Shown: in pieces, positions 25,687-35,739 of the stretch
Numbering within the stretch: the stretch's first letter is position 1
Layout: each line of letters starts with the position of its first letter
Assembly (NCBI GenBank): GCA_030156895.1
Contig: JASGLP010000013.1
Coordinates: forward strand, 1-56,120
Direction of reading: 5' to 3'
Origin: Eubacteriaceae bacterium
GTDB taxonomy: Bacteria > Bacillota > Clostridia > Eubacteriales > Eubacteriaceae
DNA length: 56,120 nt
Position numbers and translations under genes: made by a program
The notes under the pieces: model-generated
Databases searched by the model: none
Seen by the model: the letters and a program-made list of their open reading frames with translations, nothing else
What the model was told of the DNA's origin: nothing

Positions 25687-27984
25687 TTATCGGGATAGGG
25701 ATGGCCGGTTTAGGCCGTCCGGCGACATGGTTTCGATGCTTAAGTTTAACTGCACAGGGGTGATACAGGCTACGCGGCTCAGTGTTTGGGTCGCTGTTTT
25801 GCCGTCTTCGCTATTGGTGATCACCACATAATAATATGTGATATCGGTGAGCTGAGTGGCGTCAATCGTTAGTGTTGCACTTGTTGCGTCTGCAATTGCC
25901 ACGCCGCCCTGACTGGCATTAACACTGGATTGATACCATTGATAGGAGAGACTTCCTTTTGCAACCAGTGCCTCGACAGACAGCTTAGTCTGGCTTTCAG
26001 AGAGAACCTGGTCAGCCGGTTGCGTTTTGATGACCGGGGTCTCAGAAGCTGTTTGATTATCAGTTGGTTCTTCAACAGCTGGATCGGTATCAGGGCTTTC
26101 GGTTTCATCAAGGGCTGTGACAGTACCGGCCAGCGTTGTAACCGATTCGGCCTGGCTGGCTGAAACTTTACAATAATACTGTAGAGTGGTTGCACTTGTA
26201 AAGGCGGCTGGTTGATAGCTGGCGCTTGTTGCATCTGGGATCAGGATTAAATCAGCTGAGGCACTGCGTTTGAAGTACCAGGTGTAGCTTAGGCTTTTAC
26301 CCTGGCTGACACTGGCTTTTACAGTTAGTGCTGTCGGCTTTTGGCCAACTGTAATTTCCTCTTCGGTTGGACTTGAGCTGATTGTGATCACCGGTTTTTC
26401 CCCGACAGTCAGGCGAATTGTGGCTTTAATGCCATCAGAATTCACATATCCGGCCGGCGGATTGAGGGTTCCTGTATAAACTGTTTCGCCGGTTTTTGTA
26501 CTATCAACACTGGCGGGACTAAAGCTGACTGGACATTCAAAGCTTTCCTGATCATAGCCGGTGACAGTGACTGTCGCCGGCAGTGAATAACTTTCACCGT
26601 AGTCAATCGTATCCGAAATACTGTTACTGCTAGCTGCCATGTCGTTAATGGCTGTAACAGCTGTAATTTTTGTTTTGACCGTTACTTTACAAGTGGCTGT
26701 TTTATTGCCATCGACTGTGGTCACAGTAATGGTTGCAGTTCCGTTACCTTTGGGCGTTACAATCCCGTTTTCAACCACTGCCACTGACCGGTCAGAGGAC
26801 GACCAGGTGAGCGCCTTATTGCTGGCATTGGCAGGTGAAACACTTGCCGTCAAGACCTGAGATGTGCCCCGAGACAAAGTGACTTCCGTCGGTGACAGGC
26901 TGACACTGGTGACGGCAACTGTTTCTGGTACAACTGGTGCAACCGGGTTTGTTGGCGTCGTGTCACTTGAAGCATTGTCTGAATCATAGTCAGAATTAAT
27001 GATGCTTTCACTGACCCAGTTGTCACTTTCAGCTAGAACACTTAAGTCGTTCACTGAGTTAGAAGTTGTGGCACGAGCGATGGTTGTGGTGACCATTAAG
27101 CCACCGGAGGGATCGCTCACCACCGGCTTACCGGAGACACTGATGTTTTTAGGAGTAATGGTACCGGTCAGGTAAGACTGATCGGGCAGGGTCGCATTGG
27201 TAATGGTTCCTGTTCCTTTTACTTCAACCGGTTTTTCAATGCCCAAATTGGTAATCACAGCATTGTTGTTCATGGTAATGACGGTTCCTTCGCCGCTGGC
27301 GGTGACCACCAGCGTTTCCACGTTGGCGTTGATGCTCAGGGTCATTTTTGCTTCGACCTGGATTTTTTTGATCGCAGCGTTATTTACAAAGGTAGATCCA
27401 CCGGCTTCAGCACCAAATGTAAGGGTACTTGAGCTGGTATTAAGAATCACATCAGCCGGAGATTTAATCTGCAGGGTCGTTATTTTCCCGCTGTTCTGAG
27501 TGGTAATGGTTGAGCGTTTAGCGCCTTTGGCAGTCACCAGGCTGGCAACCGAAGATTCCTCAGTGACAACGATTGAAGAAGCGGTTTTACCGTTCAAGTT
27601 GGTGACTTTGGCATCGCCCAGCAGTACCAGCTTGACGTTTTCTTTATTAAGGGTAACATTCTTATAAGTTCCGCCATTGAGATAAACACTGCCGGAGCCG
27701 TTAATAATCAGTTCGTCGGCGACTACAGCATTATTAAGGGTAATGGTGCCATCGGTGACGGAATCGGCAATCGTTAAGCTGCTGGAGAAGCTAGCATTTT
27801 CAATCGTTACATCAGGGGCAGTAATTTCTCCCGATTCGTAAGCCACTTCATCACTGAAAGTGCCTGACTCATCATAAGTGATGATATCTGTAGACGTGCT
27901 TCTTTCGCAGCCGCGAAAAAAAACGACCGAAGATAAAATGACGAGTATGATAATAATGCTTGTAACGACGGATTGCTTTTTCAT
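25687..27984 (-). CDS. Cell-surface protein with beta-helix-like and Ig-like domains
   Basis: A 765-residue secreted or anchored protein. The N-terminus has a hydrophobic signal/anchor (SIIIILVILSSVVFF) followed by RGC, an unusual lipobox-like site. Residues about 40-310 carry short strand-turn repeats rich in N, V, T and G (SLTIADSVTDGTITLNN, NGGTYKNVTLN), suggesting a right-handed beta-helix. A Big_2-type Ig domain follows at about 365-440 (SVSLSPTEVTLSRGTSQVL, WSSSDRSVAVVENGIVTP). Three further Ig-like modules have SYTWYFKR and SYQWYQSS sequences. No LPXTG or S-layer domain is seen, so attachment would rest on the N-terminus. AAAGGAA precedes the start. A role in adhesion or substrate contact is inference only. 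Confidence 0.7.
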   Translation of the reverse strand: MKKQSVVTSIIIILVILSSVVFFRGCERSTSTDIITYDESGTFSDEVAYESGEITAPDVTIENASFSSSLTIADSVTDGTITLNNAVVADELIINGSGSVYLNGGTYKNVTLNKENVKLVLLGDAKVTNLNGKTASSIVVTEESSVASLVTAKGAKRSTITTQNSGKITTLQIKSPADVILNTSSSTLTFGAEAGGSTFVNNAAIKKIQVEAKMTLSINANVETLVVTASGEGTVITMNNNAVITNLGIEKPVEVKGTGTITNATLPDQSYLTGTITPKNISVSGKPVVSDPSGGLMVTTTIARATTSNSVNDLSVLAESDNWVSESIINSDYDSDNASSDTTPTNPVAPVVPETVAVTSVSLSPTEVTLSRGTSQVLTASVSPANASNKALTWSSSDRSVAVVENGIVTPKGNGTATITVTTVDGNKTATCKVTVKTKITAVTAINDMAASSNSISDTIDYGESYSLPATVTVTGYDQESFECPVSFSPASVDSTKTGETVYTGTLNPPAGYVNSDGIKATIRLTVGEKPVITISSSPTEEEITVGQKPTALTVKASVSQGKSLSYTWYFKRSASADLILIPDATSASYQPAAFTSATTLQYYCKVSASQAESVTTLAGTVTALDETESPDTDPAVEEPTDNQTASETPVIKTQPADQVLSESQTKLSVEALVAKGSLSYQWYQSSVNASQGGVAIADATSATLTIDATQLTDITYYYVVITNSEDGKTATQTLSRVACITPVQLNLSIETMSPDGLNRPSLSR

Positions 27985-28402
27985 TTATAATTCCTTTCGT
28001 AATATCGAGATAAGGATTTCAATTATTTAATTCAATCTAAGAGATTTTCAAGTTTAGTTAAATTTAATTTAATAAAAGCGCCACTTATTCAGTAAAGCAT
28101 TTTTCTTATATATTAAATGAACTGATTTTAAAAGATGCGCTAAAAAATAAGCCAATAAATCAGATCGTAATGAGCTTATTCTGTGGTATCTAGCTAATTT
28201 TATCACACCCCGATTTTAATGTAAATAGAACGTAACGGAATTGTAAAAAAAAGCTGGGACGGATTGCTTTTGCAGGATAGTATTTGTTTTCATTTAAGGA
28301 TTATGCTATGATACGAATAAAGAAAAAACATGTTACATAGTTATACGATAGATCGCTTTCAATTTGTAAAAAATTACTCAAAATATAATATCGAGGTGTA
28401 AA
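27985..28402. promoter_or_regulatory. Divergent promoter region before the STAS-GH3 operon
   Basis: This 418-bp A/T-rich region separates the minus-strand surface protein gene from the plus-strand STAS gene. On the plus strand TTGTTT (28284-28289) and an extended -10, TGCTATGAT (TATGAT at 28307-28312), are 17 bp apart and about 90 bp before the STAS gene. No gene, riboswitch motif or strong hairpin was found in the rest. Confidence 0.5.
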
Positions 28403-28705
28403 ATGCAGATCGTTCAACGAAATGAAGAAGACCGGACAATTTTTGATATTACAGGCAGGATTGATACAAATACCTCGCCAGACCTACAGAAAGTTACAGA
28501 AGAATGCTGTAACAAACAGGCCTTTTCAATGGTTTTAAATTTTGCTGATGTTGAATTTATCAGCAGCGCCGGTTTAAGAGTGCTCTTACTGATTCAGAAA
28601 AAAGCCAATGCCATGAGTGGTGTTTTTACCCTTCGAAATGTCAGCGAAACGATTCAGGAAGTCTTTCAGATGACTGGTTTTGCAGATATTTTGACAGTTG
28701 AGTGA
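28403..28705 (+). CDS. STAS-domain anti-sigma factor antagonist-like protein
   Basis: A 100-residue single STAS domain, as in SpoIIAA/RsbV. The signature is the DVEFISSAGLRVLLLIQKK helix; a Ser of FISSAG (about residue 55) is the usual phosphorylation site. It begins IFDITGRIDTNTSPDLQKV, matching the family. No matching anti-sigma kinase gene is visible in the window. It is the first gene of a cluster with two GH3 enzymes, an ABC exporter and ATP-grasp ligases; its start has GAGGTG upstream. It could regulate the cluster through a partner-switching system encoded elsewhere. Confidence 0.82.
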   Translation: MQIVQRNEEDRTIFDITGRIDTNTSPDLQKVTEECCNKQAFSMVLNFADVEFISSAGLRVLLLIQKKANAMSGVFTLRNVSETIQEVFQMTGFADILTVE

Positions 28706-28712
28706 GGCCAGT

Positions 28713-30374
28713 ATGGATGCACACACAGATCGACAAGATAAAATTTTAAGCCCCCAACAAATCGCTGCTTTATCCGACCAGGAAAGTTTTATCTATTTGG
28801 AGAAACTTTTGGCTAATCCCCAGGATACCCAAGAACAGCTACTTTTAGAGATTGTGAATGATGCGGTGCACACCGATTTTGGCAAACGCTTGCAGTTTGA
28901 TCAGATAAAAACAGTCGAGGATTTTCAGCAAAGGGTAAAAATCTCAGAATACTGTGACTATCAGGAAAGCATCGATCTGATTGCTGAGAAGGGCAGTCAG
29001 GATCTCTTGTTTCCCGGTGAAAGCAGACAGTTTATTGCCACCAGTGGAACCACTGGAAAGCCCAAACTTTTTCCGGAAAGCCAAAAGGGAAGTCAGGTCA
29101 AAGCCCTGGTTTCCAAAATCAGAGCCATTAAAATGATGATGATGGCAAAAGAGGTGATGGCGCCAGAAGCAAAAGTTTTGGCCATTGCCAACCCCGCTGC
29201 TTATGGGGTGACAAAATCCGGCATCAAAATTGGTTCTGCCTCAGGTCAGGCGGCATCTGATTTGCCACCGGAACTCCTGGAAAAAATGGTCCTACCAGTG
29301 GAACTGCTTCTGGCCAACAATTTATCCAATGAAAGTATCGATTACCTGACTATGTTTTATATGCTGCGGGAAAAAAATCTGGTCGGTGTTGTATCAAGCA
29401 ATATTGCGCATTTTGAACTATTACTGGAACAGCTGAAAGAGCATATCGATGAATTGACAAAGAATATTGAATGGGGAAAATTACCCGAAAGCCTGGAGAT
29501 TCCTGATGAATTGCGACAAAAACTGGAGGAAAAGCTGAATCCTGATTGCGACCGCGCCCAATCTTTAAGACAGCTTTTTTCACAGACCAAAGGCTTGCCG
29601 ATTCTCGAAATCTGGCCAAATTTTTCAGTAATAGCCTGCTGGTTGTCTTCCAGTACCGGTCGGGTGGCCACCAGTTTTAAAAGCCGAATTCCTGAGACTA
29701 TAAAATTTCTGGAATGGGGTTATGGCGCCAGTGAAGGTAAATTTAATATCCCAGATCAGCTTGGTGATCCAGCTGGGCCCTTTGCTGATTTTGGTTATTT
29801 TTTTGAGTTTTTGCCGATTGGCAAAACAAAACCGCTGCTCCTGCACGAACTGGCAGTAAACCAGGCCTATGAACTGATTATTACCAGCTTTTCCGGGCTT
29901 TATCGCTATAATTTAAAGGATCTGGTCTGGGTTAAGGAAATGAAAGGCAAGATGCCGCGTCTGCAATTTTTATCAAAATCATCAGAAAAATTGTCGATTG
30001 AGGATCGTGATATTTTTGTGTACGAATTGGACCAGTGCCTTGATGCGGTTAGCAAAGAGCTAAAGATGGGTGTGCATTTTTATGAAGTAATGTTTGAGAA
30101 TGCCGCAATTCACTTTTTTATTGAACCACTAAATGAAAACTGGCAGACCGACACCTATGCAGCGTCTCTTGAAAAAATGCTCCGGGCATCCATTTCGGCA
30201 TATGGAGACCTGCGGCTCAAGGAAGTTCTAAAACCGCTTGTGCTAAGGCAAATGCGTAAAGGTTATCGCAATGGGAAAATTAAACGAACGGTGATGCCTG
30301 GCAAAAATGTCAATCAGACAAAACTGAAAACAATCATCGGAAAAATCCCGGATTCGGCAGATTTTTATAAGTAG
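28713..30374 (+). CDS. GH3-family acyl-adenylating enzyme, paralog 1
   Basis: A 553-residue member of the GH3 superfamily, best known from plant enzymes that adenylate a carboxylic acid hormone and join it to an amino acid. The ATP-binding motif FIATSGTTGKPKLFPES (about residue 110), a YGASEGKFNI motif and SGLYRYNLKDLVWV match the three GH3 adenylation motifs. Bacterial GH3 enzymes mostly lack an assigned substrate. The start is ambiguous: ATG 28713 (chosen) or GTG 28698, which overlaps the STAS gene. A second GH3 gene follows 9 bp later; the pair may act in sequence or as a complex (inference). Confidence 0.82.
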   Translation: MDAHTDRQDKILSPQQIAALSDQESFIYLEKLLANPQDTQEQLLLEIVNDAVHTDFGKRLQFDQIKTVEDFQQRVKISEYCDYQESIDLIAEKGSQDLLFPGESRQFIATSGTTGKPKLFPESQKGSQVKALVSKIRAIKMMMMAKEVMAPEAKVLAIANPAAYGVTKSGIKIGSASGQAASDLPPELLEKMVLPVELLLANNLSNESIDYLTMFYMLREKNLVGVVSSNIAHFELLLEQLKEHIDELTKNIEWGKLPESLEIPDELRQKLEEKLNPDCDRAQSLRQLFSQTKGLPILEIWPNFSVIACWLSSSTGRVATSFKSRIPETIKFLEWGYGASEGKFNIPDQLGDPAGPFADFGYFFEFLPIGKTKPLLLHELAVNQAYELIITSFSGLYRYNLKDLVWVKEMKGKMPRLQFLSKSSEKLSIEDRDIFVYELDQCLDAVSKELKMGVHFYEVMFENAAIHFFIEPLNENWQTDTYAASLEKMLRASISAYGDLRLKEVLKPLVLRQMRKGYRNGKIKRTVMPGKNVNQTKLKTIIGKIPDSADFYK

Positions 30375-30383
30375 AGGACAGCC

Positions 30384-32069
30384 ATGATACGAAAATTTAT
30401 AACCAAACAGGTTTACGGCCTCAAGATCAGGCATGGAAAGATCAAACGCGACGGCTTTGATGCGCTGCTTGCGGATGCTGGCAATCAGAACAAGGCCTTG
30501 TTAATGAATATGATCAGAAACAATGACCAAACCGAATATGGCCAGCGATATGATTTTAAAAACATTAAGACAATCGCTGACTATCGGGAAAAAGTCCCTT
30601 TCTCAACCTATGATGATTATTTTCCTTATATAGAACGGATGGTCAATCACGGTGAAGCAAATCTTTTAACAGCTGAGCCAATCGTTCATTATGCCCTGAC
30701 CTCCGGCAGTGTTGATAATCCCAAAAAAATCCCTGTTTCTCAAAAGACCATTGATTTATATCAGCAATATGCCAGTGAATTTAGTTTTAGTGTAATCAGT
30801 GATGCCTTAAAGGGCAAATGGAGTCGCCAGCGGGGGCTCAATTTAATGGAAATCAAGTTTGAGAATCTGCCGGGAGGACTGTTTGCGGGTTCGATTTCGG
30901 GTCGGGCAGTTTATACCTTGAAAAACTTTTTGCCCTTGATGTTCACGTCGCCCAATGAGGTGGTTTTTCCCCAGGAAATCATGGATGCCAAATATGTTCA
31001 TCTGCGCTTTGCCCTGTTAGAAGAAGAGCTCTCTTTTATGGGTTCGGCCTTCATGACCGCCCTTTCGGATCTGATGAAATATCTGGAAGTGAATTGGGAG
31101 CTGATTGTTAATGATATTGAAAAAGGCACTATTGATCCGGAAATAAAAATTTCAGATCCCGTTCGGCAGGAGCTTTTAAAAAAAATCAAAGCCCAGCCGG
31201 CGCGGGCGCAAGCGCTTCGTAAAATATTTTCCCAAGGCTTTGACACACCAATTGTTCCAAGAATTTGGCCGGGATTGAGCTTTGCCTTTGCCATCGGAAG
31301 CGGCGGTTTTTCAGTTTACACCGAAAAAATGCGCCATTATCTGGGAGACATTCCCATTTATTTTAGTGTTTATGCCGCTTCTGAATCGATCATGGCAATA
31401 TGTACGGAAATGGAATCCCAGGAATTTACCCTGATTCCCGATTCGGCCTTTTATGAGTTTATTCCCGTGGAAGAAGACGCTGATCCGCTAAAGACGCTGA
31501 CCCTTGATGAACTGGAGGTCGGCAAGGATTATGAAATTGTTCTGACTAATACATCGGGTTTTTATCGCTATCGGATCAAGGACGTGGTGCGGGTCGTGGG
31601 CTTCAATAAAAAATGTCCGAAAATCCAGTTTGTCTATCGCTTAAATCAGATGGTCAGTATCGCTGGAGAAAAGACCACTGAGGAGTGCATCTCCTGGGCG
31701 GTTTCCGAGTTTGCCAAAGAAGTGGGTTGCCAACTGGTTGATTTTAGTGTCTATGCGGACATCAATATATCGCCGGGTCGTTACACCATTGTGCTGGAAA
31801 CAGAGACGCCCATTCCTTATGATAAAAGGGAGGCGGCGCGAGCAGTGATGGAAGAGAAATTAAATATTGCCAATCCATCGATTGCCAAGAAAATCAAGAC
31901 CCAAGTACTCAGTCATACCGAGCTGGCGATTGTTCAGGAAGAGACTTACGCCCTTTACCGGGATTTAATGATTATGCGCGGGATTTCTGGTAATCAGTTA
32001 AAACCGGTTCGGGTCATCGATACCTTGATCAAAGAAAATTTTTTCTTTGCGCTTTTGGATAAGGAGTAA
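30384..32069 (+). CDS. GH3-family acyl-adenylating enzyme, paralog 2
   Basis: A 561-residue GH3-family protein, clearly related to but distinct from paralog 1. Motifs: HYALTSGSVDNPKKIPVS (ATP-binding, with a diverged phosphate loop), SVYAASESIMAI in place of YGASEG, and SGFYRYRIKDVVRVVGF. The N-terminus RMVNHGEANLL differs from paralog 1. It starts with GAGGA upstream, and the ABC exporter gene begins 3 bp after it. The differences in the motifs suggest a different acid or acceptor; no substrate can be assigned. Confidence 0.82.
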   Translation: MIRKFITKQVYGLKIRHGKIKRDGFDALLADAGNQNKALLMNMIRNNDQTEYGQRYDFKNIKTIADYREKVPFSTYDDYFPYIERMVNHGEANLLTAEPIVHYALTSGSVDNPKKIPVSQKTIDLYQQYASEFSFSVISDALKGKWSRQRGLNLMEIKFENLPGGLFAGSISGRAVYTLKNFLPLMFTSPNEVVFPQEIMDAKYVHLRFALLEEELSFMGSAFMTALSDLMKYLEVNWELIVNDIEKGTIDPEIKISDPVRQELLKKIKAQPARAQALRKIFSQGFDTPIVPRIWPGLSFAFAIGSGGFSVYTEKMRHYLGDIPIYFSVYAASESIMAICTEMESQEFTLIPDSAFYEFIPVEEDADPLKTLTLDELEVGKDYEIVLTNTSGFYRYRIKDVVRVVGFNKKCPKIQFVYRLNQMVSIAGEKTTEECISWAVSEFAKEVGCQLVDFSVYADINISPGRYTIVLETETPIPYDKREAARAVMEEKLNIANPSIAKKIKTQVLSHTELAIVQEETYALYRDLMIMRGISGNQLKPVRVIDTLIKENFFFALLDKE

Positions 32070-32072
32070 AAG

Positions 32073-33812
32073 ATGATTAATTTACTCATGCGTTATTTAA
32101 AAGACTATCGTCGCCAGATGATTTTTGTCTTTGTCTTTGTTTTAAGTCAGGCGGCCTGTCAGCTTTATCTGCCGGTGATGATGGGAAATATTGTGCAGAA
32201 TGGTGTGGCCGAGGGAAACACCCAGGTAATTTTAAGCAGCGGGATGCATATGCTTATGGTTTCGGTTGCTGCAGCCGTCTGCATGGTAGCTTCCTCTTAT
32301 TTTTCAGCCTATGTCACAGCATCTTTTACCAGCCGAATCCGGGCGGATGTCTTTGATAAAGTGAAAGATTTCTCGCAAAGCGATTTTAACAGTTTTGGAG
32401 CAGCAACCCTTTTAACCAGATCAACGACAGATGCCACCCAGATGCAGATTGTGGTTATCAATGGTTTGCGATCACTCCTGCTGATTCCAATTACCGGGGT
32501 TGGTGCCTTGATCATGGCTTTTCGGCAGAATGTTTTATTGACATTTATCCTTTTAACCGCCTTTTTGGTGACAAGTATTGTGATTGCCATGACAACCCGG
32601 CGCAGCATGCCGCTTTTTCAGGAAATGCAAAAAAAAGTTGACCGGATCAATCTGTTAATGAAAGAAAAGCTGACTGGTGTTCGTGCCATTCGGGCTTTCA
32701 ATCGTCAGGCTTATGAAACCGATAAGTTTGAAACGGCCAATCAGGAAGGCATGGACGCGGCAGTTAAAGCCAGCTACGCCGTGGCCTTTTTCTCACCTTT
32801 GATGCAACTGATGATGAACATAACAATGGTAGTGATTTACTGGCTGGGTTCAGTGGAAGTTCAGCAAAAGATTGTTGATATTAGCGACTTGATGGTTTTT
32901 ATACAGTATGTTTTGATGTTTATGTCTTCACTCAGTCTGGTTTCTGTACTATTAATGGCCTACCCCAAAGCGGAGGTTTCGGCTGCTCGTGTTAAAGCGG
33001 TACTGGATGCCCCCTTATCAATTACTGACCCGCAAAATCCTCGTACACTAGGTGATGTGAAAGGGAAAGTTGAGTTTCGCAATGTGGATTTCGGCTATGC
33101 AGGCGCTGAGAAAAAGGTTCTCTCGGGGATAAGCTTTGTTGCTGAGGCTGGAAGAACGACGGCCATCGTAGGCGCCACCGGATCGGGGAAAACAACCCTG
33201 ATCAATCTGCTTTTGCGACTTTATGAAGTAACCAACGGGCAAATTTTAGTTGATGACGTGAATATTAAAGAACTGGAACAGAAGCGTTTGCGCGAAAATA
33301 TCGGCTATGCGCCTCAAGAATCAGTTCTCTTTGGCGGTAAGATTTCTGATAATATGCGAGTCGGGAAAAAAGAAGCCACTGATGCAGAAATTGAAGAGGC
33401 CTTATCCATGGCTCAGGCTATGGAATTTGTTGCACCACGCCAGGACGGGGTGGAATCGGTCATTACCCAAGGCGGTAAAGATCTGTCTGGTGGCCAGCGT
33501 CAGCGTTTGAGCATTGCCCGGGCACTGGTCAAAAAAGCTCCAATTACCCTCTTTGATGACTGCTTTTCGGCTCTTGATTTTAAGACTGATGCAATGGTGC
33601 GAAAGAATATTAATCAGGCATTTGCCAACAAAACCATGATTATCGTTGCCCAGCGCATCAGCACTGTTAAGGATGCTGACAAGATTATTGTCCTTGATAA
33701 CGGCTTGCTGGTAGGACAGGGGCGACATGAGGAACTGGCTGAGACCTGCGCGGTTTATCAGGAAATTCTAAAATCTCAGGCATATGCTGACAGTAAGGAG
33801 GAATCCTTATGA
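32073..33812 (+). CDS. ABC exporter half-transporter, degenerate-site subunit
   Basis: A 579-residue half-transporter with about six transmembrane helices (1-300) and one ATPase domain. Walker A is GATGSGKTT and the signature LSGGQRQRLSIARA is intact. The Walker B segment ITLFDDCFSALD has aspartate where catalytic glutamate is expected. That is the hallmark of the degenerate subunit of heterodimeric exporters (BmrC/TM287 type). Its partner is the next gene. It starts with AAGGAG upstream and overlaps the partner by 4 bp (ATGA). It is likely to export the product of the neighbouring enzymes, by position only. Confidence 0.9.
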   Translation: MINLLMRYLKDYRRQMIFVFVFVLSQAACQLYLPVMMGNIVQNGVAEGNTQVILSSGMHMLMVSVAAAVCMVASSYFSAYVTASFTSRIRADVFDKVKDFSQSDFNSFGAATLLTRSTTDATQMQIVVINGLRSLLLIPITGVGALIMAFRQNVLLTFILLTAFLVTSIVIAMTTRRSMPLFQEMQKKVDRINLLMKEKLTGVRAIRAFNRQAYETDKFETANQEGMDAAVKASYAVAFFSPLMQLMMNITMVVIYWLGSVEVQQKIVDISDLMVFIQYVLMFMSSLSLVSVLLMAYPKAEVSAARVKAVLDAPLSITDPQNPRTLGDVKGKVEFRNVDFGYAGAEKKVLSGISFVAEAGRTTAIVGATGSGKTTLINLLLRLYEVTNGQILVDDVNIKELEQKRLRENIGYAPQESVLFGGKISDNMRVGKKEATDAEIEEALSMAQAMEFVAPRQDGVESVITQGGKDLSGGQRQRLSIARALVKKAPITLFDDCFSALDFKTDAMVRKNINQAFANKTMIIVAQRISTVKDADKIIVLDNGLLVGQGRHEELAETCAVYQEILKSQAYADSKEESL

Positions 33813-35578
33813 AAAAAACACGCAAATTGACTTTTAAAGAAGTTTTGATGCAACTGGAAAAATATTTGCGGAATGAAAGACATCTGCTGATTATGGTGGG
33901 ATTTTCCCTGGTGATGAGTACGATTTTTACCATTCTGGCACCGATCTACACCAAAAATATTACCAATAGTCTGGCTGATTCGGTGGCTCAGGGAGCAGAT
34001 GTCAATTTTCCTTTTATCGGCAGGCAGATCATCATTTTAGTTGTTTTGTATTTTTTAAGTGCCGGGTTCACTTTTTATGCGACCCGCAAAACCAGTTTTT
34101 TATCGCAGCTGATGATTAAGCGGCTGCGCGAAGATATTCAGGACAAGCTTAATCGGCTGCCCCTCAATTATCTTGATTCCTGTGAGCGCGGTGATTTGCT
34201 TTCAAGAGTTACTAACGACTGCTCAACCCTCTCAGGAGCGCTGGAAGGCAATGCGACACAGATTCTGGTGCAGGGAACGACAATCATCGGTATCATTGTT
34301 ATGATGTTTGTTTTAAGTGTCAAACTCAGTCTGATTTTTCTGGTGGTACTGCCCTTGTCTTTCCTGATTTTACAGATGATTACCAAAAAGACGCAAGTTT
34401 TATTTCGCCGACAACAGCGAGAGCTGGGCGATTTAAATGGCCTGATTGAAGAAGTATATTCCGGACATCTGATTGTCAAGTCCTTTAACTATGAGGAAGA
34501 AGCTTCTGATCGTTTTGAAGATATTAATAAAAGATTTTTTACGTCCTACTTGAGATCCCGATTCTTTTCCGGTTTAACCACGCCTCTGATGAAGCTGGTC
34601 AACAATCTTGGCTATATCGCCATTTGTGTTGCGGGTGGGATCTTTGTTGTGAAGGGCAGCTTTACAATTGGTGGGATTCAGGCCTTCCTGATTTATGCCA
34701 ATGACATTGCCAGTCCGATTGCCTCTATTTCGAACAATTTCAACAACATTCAGGCGGGTGCGGCGGCAGCCGAACGAATACTTGATTTTCTAAAAAATGA
34801 TGAAGAGCTTCCTGATCATCCAATCCAGGAACTTGACAGTTCCAATATCGAGGGCAACATTGAGTTTGCCCATGTGGAATTCGGTTACGTGCCAGAACGG
34901 ATGCTGTTTCATGATGTGTCACTAAAAGCCAGTCCTGGTCAGGTAATGGCTGTAGTAGGTCCCAGTGGTGCTGGTAAAACGACCCTGGTCAATCTTTTGA
35001 TGCGTTTCTATGAGATCAACTCTGGTGTCATCAGTCTGGAGAATAAAAATATTCAGGAATTATCCAGAAACAATCTGCGTTCAGCTTTTGGGATGGTACT
35101 ACAGGATACATGGCTGTTTGATGGTACTATTGCTGAAAATATTGCTTATGGTAAGACTGGCGCCAGCAGGGAAGATGTTATTAGGGCAGCAAAAAAAGCC
35201 CAATGCCATGATTTTATCAAGAAGCTGCCCTTAGGTTACGATACCATTATAGGGGGAGATTTTACCAGCTTATCGGAAGGTGAATGTCAGCTTTTGGCGA
35301 TCGCCAGAACCATTATTGCTGATCCTGCGGTACTGATACTGGATGAGGCCACATCATCGGTGGATACTCGAACAGAACTGTTAATTACCAAAGCTATGGA
35401 AGAAATGATGAAAGGCAAAACCACCTTTATCATTGCCCATCGCCTCTTTACCATTAAAAATGCCGATCAAATTATTTTTATGATGGACGGCGATATTAAA
35501 GAAGTGGGTAGTCATGATGAGTTGATGGCACAGGATGGCTTGTATGCAAATCTTTACTTAAGTGCTTCTGATCATTAG
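33809..35578 (+). CDS. ABC exporter half-transporter, catalytic-site subunit
   Basis: A 589-residue half-transporter. Walker A GPSGAGKTT and Walker B AVLILDEATSSVDTRTE are complete with catalytic glutamate, but the signature is degenerate, LSEGECQLLAIART, instead of LSGGQ. This complements the upstream subunit: one competent site (this Walker A/B with the partner LSGGQ) and one dead site. Its start overlaps the partner stop, with AAGGAGG upstream. There is a 161-bp gap before the ATP-grasp genes. Confidence 0.9.
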   Translation: MKKTRKLTFKEVLMQLEKYLRNERHLLIMVGFSLVMSTIFTILAPIYTKNITNSLADSVAQGADVNFPFIGRQIIILVVLYFLSAGFTFYATRKTSFLSQLMIKRLREDIQDKLNRLPLNYLDSCERGDLLSRVTNDCSTLSGALEGNATQILVQGTTIIGIIVMMFVLSVKLSLIFLVVLPLSFLILQMITKKTQVLFRRQQRELGDLNGLIEEVYSGHLIVKSFNYEEEASDRFEDINKRFFTSYLRSRFFSGLTTPLMKLVNNLGYIAICVAGGIFVVKGSFTIGGIQAFLIYANDIASPIASISNNFNNIQAGAAAAERILDFLKNDEELPDHPIQELDSSNIEGNIEFAHVEFGYVPERMLFHDVSLKASPGQVMAVVGPSGAGKTTLVNLLMRFYEINSGVISLENKNIQELSRNNLRSAFGMVLQDTWLFDGTIAENIAYGKTGASREDVIRAAKKAQCHDFIKKLPLGYDTIIGGDFTSLSEGECQLLAIARTIIADPAVLILDEATSSVDTRTELLITKAMEEMMKGKTTFIIAHRLFTIKNADQIIFMMDGDIKEVGSHDELMAQDGLYANLYLSASDH

Positions 35579-35739
35579 CAAGGAGCGATTAAAAACAAAA
35601 GCATTTCAATCATATTTAAAATGTCAAACAAATTCAAAGCTATGGATGCAAAGCAAGTTTAGATGATCAGATACCGATAATTGCGAAAAGGTCAGTAAAC
35701 GATGCGGTGCTTTTCCCAAATAATTTTAAGGAGCGTAAT

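Noticed and set aside
26639..27499. Plus-strand open frames within the surface protein gene
   Set aside because: They are antisense to repeated domains, with no recognisable product, and reflect the codon bias of the minus-strand gene.
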